Source of the DNA: Candidatus Woesearchaeota archaeon
GTDB lineage: Archaea > Nanobdellota > Nanobdellia > Woesearchaeales > UBA11576
Direction of reading: 5' to 3'
Assembly: GCA_018675335.1 (NCBI GenBank)
Contig: JABGYH010000003.1
Location: forward strand, 1-64,000
DNA: 64,000 nt
Below the pieces are notes generated by a model. The model made no database searches, was not told where the DNA came from, and worked only from the letters and a program-made list of their open reading frames with translations. Position 1 is the first letter of the stretch. Every line of letters starts with the position of its first letter. Positions 43,024 to 53,001 of this stretch are shown here, piece by piece. The position numbers and the translations under genes were made by a program.

Positions 43024-43226
43024 CTTATATGAACTTATATAATAATAAATATTTAAATGTTTTGTTCTCAAAACCTAAAAACAAAATAAATTCACCTCAA
43101 ATAAATACTTTCAGCAGAAACAACCGGAAAAAATTACGGTTAGTGCGCAAATTCTCATTAAAAGATTCTTAAGTGAAATTATCTTACCAACATATAATGA
43201 GAAATATATCTCAAGGAGGGATAAAA

Positions 43227-43430
43227 ATGACATTAACAGATATGCTAAAAACAGCAAAAGATTACGTAATTACAAAAGCGACAGAATATCTTCACAAAGT
43301 AGCACAACCAATTCCAGGAGTGATTCCAAAACCAGTACAGATTGGAACATTACCAAGAGAACAATATACGCCTAAAGATCAATATGAATCTAGAGGCGTT
43401 CCTCGCCAATATGATGGAAGACGAATGTAA
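43227..43430 (+). CDS. Small protein, amphipathic helix plus Pro/Arg tail (copy 1)
   Basis: 67 residues from ATG 43227, with a strong AAGGAGGG at 43213-43220. The frame is open 54 bases further up, but that site decides the start. Residues 1-25 form an amphipathic helix (MLKTAKDYVITKATEYLHKVA). The rest is Pro/Gln/Arg/Tyr-rich and probably unstructured (IPGVIPKPVQIGTLPREQY). It resembles the next gene in layout and tail motifs. No known family. The strong ribosome site suggests abundant expression. Confidence 0.7.
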   Translation: MTLTDMLKTAKDYVITKATEYLHKVAQPIPGVIPKPVQIGTLPREQYTPKDQYESRGVPRQYDGRRM

Positions 43431-43555
43431 AATTATTTTTTCTATTTTATTCTACTTCTAAAATATCCAAATTACTCAATAGAAAAACTTTTAAATTAAC
43501 CATCAGCTTTTATTCTGTTTTGAGATTTAAAATAACATAGTTAGGAGAAGATATT

Positions 43556-43780
43556 ATGACAAAAGTAACCGCAGTTGATTTAATAACAATTCTATTTGCA
43601 AAATATTTAACACAAGCTAGTTCAAGAATACCTGGAAGAGTACAACAACCTTCAAGATCGACATTAATGCCCCGAGACACATACACTCGTCCAAGCCAAC
43701 AATTCGATCCAAAATATAATCAAGGAGTACCAGCAAATACACCATACACTCCCAGAAGAATAATTCCTGGAAGAAAATAA
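43556..43780 (+). CDS. Small protein, amphipathic helix plus Pro/Arg tail (copy 2)
   Basis: 74 residues from ATG 43556 with AGGAGA at 43543-43548. It shares with the previous gene an N-terminal hydrophobic helix (VDLITILFAKYLTQA), then IPGRVQQP, a LMPRDTYT motif parallel to LPREQYT, a QFDPKYNQGVP stretch and an Arg-rich end. The two are probably diverged paralogues of a lineage-specific family. Possible roles include membrane association or nucleic-acid binding, but neither is shown. Confidence 0.65.
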   Translation: MTKVTAVDLITILFAKYLTQASSRIPGRVQQPSRSTLMPRDTYTRPSQQFDPKYNQGVPANTPYTPRRIIPGRK

Positions 43781-43798
43781 TTCTTTTCAAATTTTTTT

Positions 43799-45052
43799 CT
43801 ATTTATTATATTTGAGTTTAGTTATTAAACCAATAAATCTAGATTGAAGTTGGTGATTTGCAATAGCTCTTTTTGCAGGTCCTAACTCAAAAATAAATTT
43901 TAAAAATCTTCTTAACATATTATGAGTCCATAAAGATCTATTATCAAAAATTAAATTCTGAAGTCTTCCCTGATTCATCGCAGTTCTAACAAAACGATCA
44001 AAACTATCCACAGGAGTAAAATTTAATTCTTTACGACGATCCATTTTCAAACAAGTCTTAGGACAAAAACGTGTGCAAACGCCACAACCAATGCAAGATT
44101 TTTCATCAATTACTACGACTTTTTTCTTTTTGTCCATTTTCATTGCATCGACAGGACATTTTTTTACACAAATACCACAACCAATACAATCAGGTGCATT
44201 AACTACAGATACAAAATTACTATGAATCTTCATATTATACCCGAGATGTTTGTAAGCTAGAAGTGCTTCACAACAACAACCACAACAATTACAAATCCAC
44301 CCAACTTTATTTTGAACATTATCCCCAATTTGAACTAATCCTAATTTAACACATTTGTCTAAAATTTTATGCGCTTCTTTTTTAGAAATTTCTTTTGCAA
44401 CACCATGCTTTGATAAACTAGTCGCAGCATGATTAAACGTCAAACAAACATTTTGAGGTTTGTCACAGGCTTTACCCATGTGTTCCATTTTATGACGACA
44501 ATAACAAGTACCAACAGTAATGCATGAGGCAGTATCAATAACATTTGACGCTTTTTCATAATCTAGAACTTCAGAAAAATCTTTCTCTTGAATTTTATCC
44601 TCATGAACTAATGTACGCGCAATATTAGGATTACTTCCAAGAACTCTTATTAAAAAATCTTCTTCAACATTAATATATTGATGAAATAATTCAGATAAAA
44701 TTTTTCTATCAAACTTGCCATCAGTACGCATTAGCGAAAACTCAAAAAAACCTGCCATCGTAGGCACGAGAATATAATGATTTTCTTCACCTCGCTTTAA
44801 ATCAAATAAAATTCCTTTATCTGCCAAACCATTTAAAACTTTAACTGCTTCCTCTTCTGTTGTTTTCCAAATTTTTGCAGCTTTTTTAGCTTGGAATAAA
44901 TTTATAGGCAAAACAGATACAAGCTTTGCTTCTTTTTCTGTAAAAAGAATTTCAAGAATTTTAAATAATGAATCAGATGCCGGAGCTCCTTGAGGAGACA
45001 TATCAAGCCTTTCTTGTAAATTAATATAATTTTTTGATGTTTTATGTGCCAT
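43799..45052 (-). CDS. Winged-helix protein with two [4Fe-4S] ferredoxin motifs
   Basis: 417 residues. The N-terminal 110 residues resemble a winged helix (AKLVSVLPINLFQAKKAAKIWKTTEEEAVKVLNGLADKGILF). The middle has a cysteine set CITVGTCYCRHKM ... CDKPQNVC and later CNCCGCCCEAL. Next come two classical ferredoxin motifs, CIGCGICVKKCP and CIGCGVCTRFCP. It may bind several iron-sulphur clusters and act as an electron-transfer or sensing protein. The name iron-sulphur binding protein is safe; a specific pathway is not visible. It is convergent with the small paralogue pair. Confidence 0.8.
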   Translation of the reverse strand: MAHKTSKNYINLQERLDMSPQGAPASDSLFKILEILFTEKEAKLVSVLPINLFQAKKAAKIWKTTEEEAVKVLNGLADKGILFDLKRGEENHYILVPTMAGFFEFSLMRTDGKFDRKILSELFHQYINVEEDFLIRVLGSNPNIARTLVHEDKIQEKDFSEVLDYEKASNVIDTASCITVGTCYCRHKMEHMGKACDKPQNVCLTFNHAATSLSKHGVAKEISKKEAHKILDKCVKLGLVQIGDNVQNKVGWICNCCGCCCEALLAYKHLGYNMKIHSNFVSVVNAPDCIGCGICVKKCPVDAMKMDKKKKVVVIDEKSCIGCGVCTRFCPKTCLKMDRRKELNFTPVDSFDRFVRTAMNQGRLQNLIFDNRSLWTHNMLRRFLKFIFELGPAKRAIANHQLQSRFIGLITKLKYNK

Positions 45053-45107
45053 TTATAAAAAAAATGATATTAAATTTATAAATTTTAGCATATAACATAT
45101 ATAATAA

Positions 45108-45491
45108 TTAATTTAAATTAGAATTCTTAATAATTAATTCATCTGCTTCCAAGTATGGTTCAAACGGATATTCACCCACATCAAATCTTAAATTACCTGC
45201 AACAGTATATGACTCACCCAATTCAAATGCTTGAAGAACAATTTCTTTTTTGACAAATATTTTATATTTATTATTTTTTAATAAAACCCAATTTTTATTA
45301 TGTTCTCCTGATTCAAATTTAACAATTTCAACCACTCCTGAAACATTAACTACCCGATCTTCAAAAAAAGTTAAATTATTAGAAAGCACATACCCAATAT
45401 CATCAAGAGAACTAGGGTTAAAACTACTTCCTTTAATTACTACAAATGCAAATATAATCAAAAGAATAATGAAAAAAATATTTAACTTCAT
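45108..45491 (-). CDS. Secreted or anchored OB-fold-like protein
   Basis: 127 residues with one N-terminal hydrophobic segment (FFIILLIIFAFVVI). A beta-rich domain follows (EDRVVNVSGVVEIVKF, then KYKIFVKKEIVL, YTVAGNLRF) whose strand order resembles an OB-fold of the CcmE/tRNA_anti-like type. It is the third gene of the surface operon: its ATG lies 2 bases after the stop of the 421-residue gene. It probably works at the outer face of the membrane with the giant protein. Confidence 0.65.
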   Translation of the reverse strand: MKLNIFFIILLIIFAFVVIKGSSFNPSSLDDIGYVLSNNLTFFEDRVVNVSGVVEIVKFESGEHNKNWVLLKNNKYKIFVKKEIVLQAFELGESYTVAGNLRFDVGEYPFEPYLEADELIIKNSNLN

Positions 45492-45493
45492 AA

Positions 45494-46759
45494 TTAAAAA
45501 CCTTTACGCTTCATTAAAACAATAACTAACGTAGTTATTAAAATTATAATAACTAAAAGTATTTGAAACATTATCAAACCCGAAAAGGATGTAGGTTCGC
45601 GATCTTCTACCTCAACTACCTGATCTTTTGGAACGACAAGTATTGGAATTGATTTTTCAAAAGTTTTTTCACCATAATGTGCAACAACATTTAATGTGTA
45701 TTCTCCCAAGTCATAACCTTTAGTATCCCAATAAAGTTTACTTCCAACAGTTTTGTTTGGTAATACTTCAAAACGAGATGATTCAACAAGTTCATCTAAC
45801 AAAGAATCACCTTTAAACATTTTACCAGATAAATAAACATCATTTAACGGAACATTCCAATTAGAAGATAATAAGATAGAAATTTTACTTGTATCATTCG
45901 CACCAACAGTTCTTGTTTGAGGAACAATCAAAATATTCTCTTCACCAAGTCTAAATTCATCAACAAGTTCTACTTCTTCATCATTAAAAATAACATAAGA
46001 TACTGCTTGGTATTCACCATCAGACATAAGAACTTTTTTTAGACTTAACTGATTTTCAAATTTTTCACCCGGTAAAATTTCAAATTCTTTTTTACCTGTG
46101 CTTAAAATTTTTGGTTCAGACGTACTAACAATAGAATAACCAACAACAACATCAAAATTACCATTAATTAAATTAGCCTTATACAACGATGCAACTTTAT
46201 GTTTGTAACTCACAACATCAACAAAATTTTGAACGTGCGTAATTGGTTCAGAACCTTTATTTTCCATAACTGTTGTAAACTTTACTAAATGAGGATGATC
46301 ATTAAAAACTAACAAATCAGTTTCTAAATATTTTGAAGGATACGGAACAAAAAAGTTAACAGTGTGATGAATTGATGGATTAACTGAGGTCATTCCTTCA
46401 CCTTCTGATTTTTCAGTAATTCTAATTTTTGCCAAATGATTACCTGGCGTTTTTAGGTTTTGTGGATCTGATAATTCAAACTTAAATTTAGTAGGACCAT
46501 CAATTAATTTTTCTGTTTCAAATAAAGTTACATATTCACCTAATTCATCATCAACAGAGAATGATACAATAACTGATTTATCTGAACTAGGAATTACTTT
46601 AAACTCGCCAACATAGGGTTTTTGTCCTTGATAAAAATTAGTTTTTGCAGGAGTTACTCCTAGAGCACAAACAAATCCGGACAAAATAATTATTAAAAAT
46701 AAACTTAAAATTAAGTTTATTGAATTTTTCAAAGTCCTATTTTTTTTGTTTGATATCAT
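45494..46759 (-). CDS. Surface protein with C-terminal membrane anchor
   Basis: 421 residues. A signal segment (NLILSLFLIIILSGFVCA) is followed by a beta-rich exterior part with NEW3-like modules (YVGEFKVIPSSDKSVIVSF, LVKFTTVMENKGSEPITHV), and a C-terminal helix (about 392-416, LIMFQILLVIIILITTLVIVLM) with a basic KRKGF end. The start overlaps the stop of the 2,053-residue gene (ATGA), so the two are translationally coupled. It resembles in plan the protein at 25782-27263. It may hold the giant protein or other surface material at the membrane. Confidence 0.7.
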   Translation of the reverse strand: MISNKKNRTLKNSINLILSLFLIIILSGFVCALGVTPAKTNFYQGQKPYVGEFKVIPSSDKSVIVSFSVDDELGEYVTLFETEKLIDGPTKFKFELSDPQNLKTPGNHLAKIRITEKSEGEGMTSVNPSIHHTVNFFVPYPSKYLETDLLVFNDHPHLVKFTTVMENKGSEPITHVQNFVDVVSYKHKVASLYKANLINGNFDVVVGYSIVSTSEPKILSTGKKEFEILPGEKFENQLSLKKVLMSDGEYQAVSYVIFNDEEVELVDEFRLGEENILIVPQTRTVGANDTSKISILLSSNWNVPLNDVYLSGKMFKGDSLLDELVESSRFEVLPNKTVGSKLYWDTKGYDLGEYTLNVVAHYGEKTFEKSIPILVVPKDQVVEVEDREPTSFSGLIMFQILLVIIILITTLVIVLMKRKGF

Positions 46760-49700
46760 ATAGTACTCACCAAAACTGTTGAATTTTTTTGACCTGCATG
46801 TTCACCATAAGGAACTGTTAAATTTATATCAATATACAATGCATCATTTGCATCAACCCATTCAAAATTCCAAACACTAAATAACCCAGTTAGTGGCATG
46901 TTAGTAAAAGTCAGTACGGATTCACCAACATCAAATGCTTCTGATTCATTAACTCTAATCTTAAATTGATAATAATCAGACGGATTAGCATGAGTATCCC
47001 ATAAATTAGTTGCATTAACTGAAAGATTTACTGGAAGATTTCCTGTGTTTTCAAGTAAGAATGGCGTACCATTAATAGGCGTACTTACAGACATCGGTGC
47101 GTAAAGATTTGCGCCAAAATCAACACTGCTATTCAAAAAAGTAATACTAATTAAAGACTCAACAGTAAAATTCCAAGGTTCACTCCATACCCCAGTTACA
47201 AACCCTGAGTACGCACGAACTCTCCAAAAATAAGTTGTGTCAACATCCAAAGTTTGACTTATGTTATGAGTTGTAATTGTTGTTTGTTCAGCAATCCCAT
47301 TAACAGCATAATCAATAGATGCGAATATGTTTGAATCATCAATTTGAATTTCATATAATGGGGTTTGACCTGCATCCGCATTGTACCATTCAAAACCTGG
47401 AGTTCTATTATTAGTAGTATTTCCATCAGAAGGAGATTTAAGAATCACTTGATCGGGAGTATCACCTGAAATTGATTCACACTGATCTTTACAAGTATAA
47501 CCATCAAACGTTTGCATATAATCACAAACCCAAATATTTTCTTTTGAAGGAGTTGAATCCCACGGCTTTTCTCCAGATCTAATTGTCGAACCAAGAGTAT
47601 CTGATGTCTCCACTTTAATAGCATAATATTGATCTGAAAGAACAGATAAACTTACATTACCTGAACAGGTTCCATCTGAATCAAGAGCTATTGTCCCTAA
47701 ACTAATTCTACTTGCAGCATTTTGAGTTTCAGCATATACTGTACAACCAGTACCGCTTTGAGTAAAACCATTAGGACTGCTAAAATCAATAGCAACATTC
47801 ATTGTTTCATTATCTGCATAATAATCTTTGGTCGGATATGCAACACTACATCCCGGTGCAAATTCGGTATCGCAATAAAATACTGAAGTTGGGATTGGAA
47901 GAGTTGTCACATTAACATCAACACTCGAATTAGGACCTACATTTCCAACTTCATCAACTGCTCTTGCATAAATTGTTGAAACACCCTCAGATAAAGTCAT
48001 ATAATAACTACAATCAGAATCACCATCTGTAACCCATCCACTACCATTATTAAATTCACAATATTCAATACCTGAATTCCACGTACCAGAATCATCAGAT
48101 GCATTAACTTTAATTAAAATAGTATCTGATTGAGTAGTTCTCGCCACAGTATTATCTGATTTAATTTTTCTTAAACCACTAGTTGTATAATTATCATTTG
48201 CAACAGTTTTAACAAATGTTGGTGCTTGAGGAAGTTCAGTTTCAATAATATACTGAGTTACATCACTTGATTTTTCTGATCCTGCAAGTGCAGTTGAGAT
48301 ATAAAATGAATAACTAGAATTATCAACAATCCCTTGCTCATCAGGAAGTTCCACCCAAAAAGTTAGATCTAAATCTTCGTTAGGATATGCACCATCATAC
48401 TCAATTAATATTGCTTGATAATAACTTCCAGACTGAGCACTATATTGAAGATTAAAACTTTCTGAATTGTCCCCATAAATACCACTATTTGCTTGAGTTA
48501 GTTTATACTCGAGCGGAATATATGTAGCACTCGCACTACCCAAATAAATTGCTAAAGTTTTTCCATTAACATTTGATGCAGCATCAGTAAAATGGAATGT
48601 TAAATTTTGACCTCTTAATTGATACTGAGTATAAGTTAGATCTCGAGATCCACCACCCCAATCAGAATTAACAGAAGATTTTGGAGGCTGACTCGATCTT
48701 GCAACTACAGTTGATGCAACACTACATCTTTGAGCACATGACGTAATTGAATTAGTATAAGTGTATATACAATAAGAATCACCTGCACAATTACTATCTT
48801 CACAATCAACTAAACCGTCAAAGTCATTATCATAACCATCATCACAAATACTTTCTGTTGCTATTTTTCCTGCCGCAGAATAATTACAAACCCCATAATT
48901 GGAACCATATTTTCCAACTAAACCATCACAATCTGAATCCCCACAATCAAGTGCGTTATCAAATAAACTAAGATTTTTATTTTCATCAGCATATAATAAA
49001 TTTGAAATTACTGCATTTTGGTATTCATACTCATTATTTAAACCATCCATGCAAGAATCAAGAGTTACATTTTCTTCATCAGGACAAACTCTACATAAAC
49101 CTTGATGATAACAACCAGTATCATAACAGTTAGCCATTAAATCCCCATCATTATCACTAGAATATGCAGTTGTACCACTACTATTATAGTCACCACAAAC
49201 TGCATCAGTAAACGGATCAAAACCCATCTCTTCTGAAAGCGCACATAATGAACCATCTGGTCCTGGCAACATATTACAATCTGGATCACTACAATCCACA
49301 CCAGTTGATGAATTAAGTTCATATGCAGTTCCATTCCAAGAATACGCATCTAAATCATTATCAATAGAATCATTACAAGTAGTTTCTAAAATAGTATCTC
49401 CTGTTTCATCTTCAGTACACACATAATTTCCGCTTTCTTGAACGCCAAAACAATTGTAGTCATCACAATCAACACCCGTGTTTAAACCGGAATCTATTTC
49501 ATAAGTTCCTAAATCTTGATCATTATCAACATTATCACTACAATTAAACTCCCACCTTAAAGTACACATACCAGTATAATTTGAATCATTAATGAACGTA
49601 TTATTACAATCTGAATCATAATCATTCCAAGCACAATCAATACCTGCACCATCAGCAGAATTCGCCGTGAAACCATCCGATAAATAAACATCTAAATCAT

Positions 49701-52700
49701 TATCAAACCCATCAAGACACCAATTCTTTGTATTCGGACAATCTGTTAATTGACATTGATCATTAGCTTCATCTATCGGACATGCATTGTCACCTGAACA
49801 ACTATAATCATCACAATCTGCAGACTCAGAATAACTCTCACCAAAATAAGCTTCATAAACTGTTTGATTCCAACCAGCAGTATAAATATTTCCTCCAACA
49901 GGACTTGCAGCAGGACGCATATAATAATCTTGATCATTATCAAAACCATCAGAACAATTTATTTCATTAACTAATTGACATTCATTTTCTCCACTAACAA
50001 CCGTGTTATTACAACTAGGATCATATTGATACCTGCCAATATTTACAGTATTATAATTCGCAGCATATGCAAGTGCACTTGGACGCATTATCGTCCCACT
50101 ATTATTATAATAATAAACACAATCAACACCGCCTGAAACATTTACTGTTCGAGCAGTGTCTCTTAAATAATCAGTAATGTTATAGTCGTATCTATCTAAC
50201 TCATTATCAATTCCATCAAGACATTCAAGTCCTTGCTCTTGACCAAAAGTTGTTTGACAATACGCTGCACAATCATAATCATCACAATCAGATCCATTAG
50301 TAGTTAAACGATTACCACCATAATTATAAGAATTATCACGATCATTATCATACCCATCAGTACAATTTCTTTCATACCCTAATTCACAAAGTTGACCTTC
50401 ACCAGTCATATCAACACCATCACAATTAGCGTCAGGATAATGAGTGCCATCATAATTAAAACGACAATCCATTCCTCCACTATAATTATTATTTGTTGCA
50501 ACATATGCAGTTCCCGACCAGCTAGTAATAGTCCAATAATCTAGATCATTATCTTTATTATCATAACATTTAACGCCCGTATTTTCAAAATTATCAGAAA
50601 TATTACAAGTAGCTTGACAATCATATTCTCCATGTGCAAGATTTGATCCACTAGTTCCAAATTGATAAACAGGATTTGTTTCTGAATCACCAGTTGACGC
50701 AACTATGCAATCGTATTCTCCGTCACGATCATTATCAAAACCATCCTCGCAAGAAGTTTCATGCACTAACTCGCAAGTGAATGAACCATTATTTGATTGA
50801 TTACAATCAGAATCATAATTAATCATCCTACAATCCATTCCACCACCAATGCTATAATCAAGATCATTATCTTTCCCATCATAACATTCATTACCAGTTT
50901 CATTAGGATAACCATTTGAATTACAATAAACTCTACAATTATATTCTGCATCTGGACGATTAGCAGAATTTGAAGCATCCCCACCAGTATACGATTGTTT
51001 AGGGTATGCAGGAGAAGTTGAATATTGAATATTTGCATAACTTTCTACTTGTTCTGTAACACAATCATATGCGCGATCACGATCATTATCGAACCCATCA
51101 TCACAAGTAGTTTCAGTACCTAATTGACAAATACCTGAAATTCCCCCAATGTTAGTTATCGTATCCCACGATGCATTAATAATATTTACATCATCACAAT
51201 TAGAATCCCAAGTGCCTGCAGAATAATGACAATCTTTATCCCCATTCACATCATTATCAAAATTATCCATGCAAGTATTATTGGTTGCAGCATAAGTACT
51301 TTCAAAACCATATTCGCAAATTGGGTAAGTACCGTCAGGATTTGCAGAATTTGAACCGGGATAATTATCACAATCAACATCCAAACAATCAGTTGTGTAA
51401 TCTAAATCATTATCATAAGAATCAGCACAAGAAATATCATGTTCATCAGTCATTCCATCATCAGTAATATTAATATTAAATTTGAAATTTGAAGAATCAC
51501 CATCAAAAATTCTATTAAGAACTAAACCAAATAATCCATTATAACTATTAGTCGTATCCATTATTGCTTTTAAAACCACATCTAATTGAGAGTTAGTAGA
51601 ATCAATAGGATCATTTTCAAAATCACCTGACTGCGCAATAACTGATGTTGATGTTTGACCTTTACCCTGCTCAGGTGAAAAACCAGAACTTCCAGATTCA
51701 TTTAAAATTGAAAAATCAGAACCTCCATTTTGCCAAAGAGAAGAATTAAACTGCCAAACTTTAAAATAAATTTCAGTTGTAGAAATACCTGAGTTTTGTT
51801 CTAGACGAATACTTAGATTAGCATCAGGCGCAATACGTCTTGTAAAAGTTACTGTTGTGTCTTCTGCTGAACCCGTACAAATATTAGATGCACAATCATC
51901 ATCACATGCCCCTCCACCAACACAAGTAACTGTTGCTAGATCTCCTGCACCGTAAGGCGGATCATCTCTCCATCCTGCCTCAGTTTTATTACAAACCCAA
52001 CCAGGATTTTCACCTTTATTTGCATTAGATCCACCAACAATATAATACTCACCATAAACTACAGATGCACAATCAGAATCTTCACAATCCGTTTTTGTAT
52101 CACCATCATCATCAATCCCATTAGTACAATGACGTTCAACAACATCAGGAGTGTTTTTTTTCTTAATTGCAAAATCAACATCCTTTGCACCATAATAATA
52201 AGATAGATCAGCAACATTATAAAAAACACTAGAGCAAGTATCGTATTCTAAAAAGTATTTTGAGTTTTCAACTCCCGCAGCACAATTTGATGCTCTAGTT
52301 ACATAACCTGCATACCAAGCTTCTTGATTTGAAGGATTTCCCTCATAAAAAGGCAACGGAATAATATATTCAGGCCCAAGAGAAGATGTTAAAGTAATAT
52401 TACAAATTCGATGACATTCTTCACCAACAGGACATGTTGAATCATCTGCATTCACCCAATTAGTAAGAGAATTTGATTCACTAATTTGATAAGATATAGA
52501 AAAATTTTGTTGCGCAAATGAATCACTAAGCATTGAAACAATTTCATCACCTGCTTCGAAATTGGAATCAATACAAGAAAAATCAGCAGAAACATTTTTT
52601 ATAACTCCATCACCCACAAGAGTTATATTAATTAAAGAACCATCTTCATAAAAAATACGATTTTTATAACCTGTTGCATTATAAGCTAGTGGACGAATTC

Positions 52701-52917
52701 CAAGAGCTACTTGACCGTCTCCTTCAGTATTATCAGTTGATGCAAATCCAGATAAGTGGTTTGAAATGTAAGTCACCGCACCACTATCAACTAACGGATA
52801 ATATGCTAAAACTGATAAAGAAATTATAAAAATTGCAACAATAAATTCATTGCTATTAATAAAAGAGCTAGAACTACTTACTCTTTTTTTTGAACGTATC
52901 TTAAAACCTCTTTTCAA
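46756..52917 (-). CDS. Giant surface protein with about 16 Cys/Asp-rich repeats
   Basis: 2,053 residues from TTG 52917, supported by AGGGGATA just upstream. An N-terminal membrane helix (about 27-45) is followed by an exterior domain (about 55-250). About 16 repeats of the form CxDGxDNDxDxxxDCxDxDC (coding about 52140 down to 48780) come next. Each has Asp/Asn-rich turns and Cys pairs that resemble calcium-binding repeats joined by disulphides. The C-terminal 600 residues hold Ig/fibronectin-type modules (for example PDQVILKSPSDGNTTNNRTP) with many Asn-x-Ser/Thr sites. It is likely a long, calcium-stiffened fibre for adhesion or contact with a partner cell, and is the first gene of a three-gene operon. 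Confidence 0.8.
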   Translation of the reverse strand: MKRGFKIRSKKRVSSSSSFINSNEFIVAIFIISLSVLAYYPLVDSGAVTYISNHLSGFASTDNTEGDGQVALGIRPLAYNATGYKNRIFYEDGSLINITLVGDGVIKNVSADFSCIDSNFEAGDEIVSMLSDSFAQQNFSISYQISESNSLTNWVNADDSTCPVGEECHRICNITLTSSLGPEYIIPLPFYEGNPSNQEAWYAGYVTRASNCAAGVENSKYFLEYDTCSSVFYNVADLSYYYGAKDVDFAIKKKNTPDVVERHCTNGIDDDGDTKTDCEDSDCASVVYGEYYIVGGSNANKGENPGWVCNKTEAGWRDDPPYGAGDLATVTCVGGGACDDDCASNICTGSAEDTTVTFTRRIAPDANLSIRLEQNSGISTTEIYFKVWQFNSSLWQNGGSDFSILNESGSSGFSPEQGKGQTSTSVIAQSGDFENDPIDSTNSQLDVVLKAIMDTTNSYNGLFGLVLNRIFDGDSSNFKFNINITDDGMTDEHDISCADSYDNDLDYTTDCLDVDCDNYPGSNSANPDGTYPICEYGFESTYAATNNTCMDNFDNDVNGDKDCHYSAGTWDSNCDDVNIINASWDTITNIGGISGICQLGTETTCDDGFDNDRDRAYDCVTEQVESYANIQYSTSPAYPKQSYTGGDASNSANRPDAEYNCRVYCNSNGYPNETGNECYDGKDNDLDYSIGGGMDCRMINYDSDCNQSNNGSFTCELVHETSCEDGFDNDRDGEYDCIVASTGDSETNPVYQFGTSGSNLAHGEYDCQATCNISDNFENTGVKCYDNKDNDLDYWTITSWSGTAYVATNNNYSGGMDCRFNYDGTHYPDANCDGVDMTGEGQLCELGYERNCTDGYDNDRDNSYNYGGNRLTTNGSDCDDYDCAAYCQTTFGQEQGLECLDGIDNELDRYDYNITDYLRDTARTVNVSGGVDCVYYYNNSGTIMRPSALAYAANYNTVNIGRYQYDPSCNNTVVSGENECQLVNEINCSDGFDNDQDYYMRPAASPVGGNIYTAGWNQTVYEAYFGESYSESADCDDYSCSGDNACPIDEANDQCQLTDCPNTKNWCLDGFDNDLDVYLSDGFTANSADGAGIDCAWNDYDSDCNNTFINDSNYTGMCTLRWEFNCSDNVDNDQDLGTYEIDSGLNTGVDCDDYNCFGVQESGNYVCTEDETGDTILETTCNDSIDNDLDAYSWNGTAYELNSSTGVDCSDPDCNMLPGPDGSLCALSEEMGFDPFTDAVCGDYNSSGTTAYSSDNDGDLMANCYDTGCYHQGLCRVCPDEENVTLDSCMDGLNNEYEYQNAVISNLLYADENKNLSLFDNALDCGDSDCDGLVGKYGSNYGVCNYSAAGKIATESICDDGYDNDFDGLVDCEDSNCAGDSYCIYTYTNSITSCAQRCSVASTVVARSSQPPKSSVNSDWGGGSRDLTYTQYQLRGQNLTFHFTDAASNVNGKTLAIYLGSASATYIPLEYKLTQANSGIYGDNSESFNLQYSAQSGSYYQAILIEYDGAYPNEDLDLTFWVELPDEQGIVDNSSYSFYISTALAGSEKSSDVTQYIIETELPQAPTFVKTVANDNYTTSGLRKIKSDNTVARTTQSDTILIKVNASDDSGTWNSGIEYCEFNNGSGWVTDGDSDCSYYMTLSEGVSTIYARAVDEVGNVGPNSSVDVNVTTLPIPTSVFYCDTEFAPGCSVAYPTKDYYADNETMNVAIDFSSPNGFTQSGTGCTVYAETQNAASRISLGTIALDSDGTCSGNVSLSVLSDQYYAIKVETSDTLGSTIRSGEKPWDSTPSKENIWVCDYMQTFDGYTCKDQCESISGDTPDQVILKSPSDGNTTNNRTPGFEWYNADAGQTPLYEIQIDDSNIFASIDYAVNGIAEQTTITTHNISQTLDVDTTYFWRVRAYSGFVTGVWSEPWNFTVESLISITFLNSSVDFGANLYAPMSVSTPINGTPFLLENTGNLPVNLSVNATNLWDTHANPSDYYQFKIRVNESEAFDVGESVLTFTNMPLTGLFSVWNFEWVDANDALYIDINLTVPYGEHAGQKNSTVLVSTI

Positions 52918-53001
52918 ATATATCCCCTTTTAATACGTAATCGTTACCCCTAACAACAACTTATATAAATTAAATAAAATTATACTATATAAACATTTTG
53001 G

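Noticed and set aside
49782-51467. Plus-strand Asn/His/Gln-rich ORFs
   Set aside because: They are shadows of the Asp/Asn-rich repeats on the minus strand.
48770-52140. Possible CRISPR or DNA repeat array
   Set aside because: The periodicity is that of coding repeats (CxDGxDNDxD) with varied spacing and no identical DNA repeats or spacers.
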